From Planctomycetota bacterium (GTDB lineage Bacteria; Planctomycetota; MHYJ01; WSZJ01; JACPWG01), in contig JACRIP010000614.1 of NCBI GenBank assembly GCA_016220045.1, forward strand, positions 1-5,856: DNA of 5,856 bases. The letters are read 5' to 3'. The first letter of the stretch is position 1. The number at the start of each line of letters is the position of its first letter. Positions 5,814-5,856 of this stretch are shown piece after piece. Made by a program: the position numbers and the translations under genes. Under the pieces are notes generated by a model, which ran no database searches, was not told the origin of the DNA, and saw only the letters and a program-made list of their open reading frames with translations.

Positions 5814-5856
5814 GACTGAACCACAGAGACACAGAGGCACAGAGAACGACGGAACG
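5814..5856 (+). repeat. Second CACAGAG repeat, cut by the window edge
   Basis: GACTGAAC (5814-5821) is followed by CACAGAG at 5822, 5830 and 5838, again with a period of 8, and then ACGACGG. The same order, GACTGAAC, three CACAGAG units and ACGACGG, forms the left arm of the element at 2908-3048. It begins only 16 bp after the oxidoreductase stop codon, so it may fold with an unseen right arm beyond the window. Confidence 0.75.

Noticed and set aside
4385..5824. Minus-strand open frame of 479 codons opposite the oxidoreductase gene
   Set aside because: His/Val/Gly/Arg-rich antisense shadow; the oxidoreductase on the plus strand has a full set of family motifs.

Overview
The window comes from a GC-rich bacterial chromosome. 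Coding is dense, genes are coupled through ATGA start/stop overlaps, and wrong-frame shadow ORFs are long, as expected at high GC. Two kinds of short dispersed repeat are present: a GGGGCGGAC...GTCCGCCCC hairpin, and a (CACAGAGN)3 element seen next to two genes. From general knowledge, such repeats are common in large genomes of environmental phyla such as Planctomycetota and Chloroflexota, but nothing here fixes the taxon. No tRNA, rRNA, CRISPR array or transposase gene was seen.

The left half (162-2773, minus strand) is a two-gene operon read leftward. A family 2 glycosyltransferase resembling polyprenyl-phosphate sugar synthases is followed, with a 4-bp ATGA overlap, by a large polytopic membrane protein of the YfhO / PTPS-related (GT-C-like) type. 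The simplest reading is that the first loads a sugar onto a lipid carrier and the second uses it outside the membrane. The C-terminal ~37 residues of the membrane protein are encoded by a dispersed hairpin repeat and the DNA beyond it.

The intergenic region (2774-3147) holds a candidate leftward promoter, a leader hairpin, a MITE-like inverted-repeat element of about 141 bp (2908-3048), and a rightward promoter with an operator-like palindrome.

The middle (3148-3924, plus strand) is a probable type II toxin-antitoxin pair: a small winged-helix DNA-binding protein followed 9 nt later by a VapC-like PIN-domain ribonuclease. It looks less GC-biased than its neighbours and probably arrived separately.

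The right part (4029-5797, plus strand) has a strong-looking promoter whose -35 box overlaps the PIN stop codon. It drives a left-handed beta-helix acetyltransferase and an ATGA-coupled Gfo/Idh/MocA oxidoreductase. This pair fits synthesis of a modified nucleotide sugar for a surface polysaccharide, so both flanks of the toxin-antitoxin module concern cell-surface glycans. The window ends inside another CACAGAG repeat.

I did not find a clearly unprecedented system. The most interesting items are the toxin-antitoxin module with its operator, the MITE-like inverted repeat beside it, and the repeat-derived protein tail.
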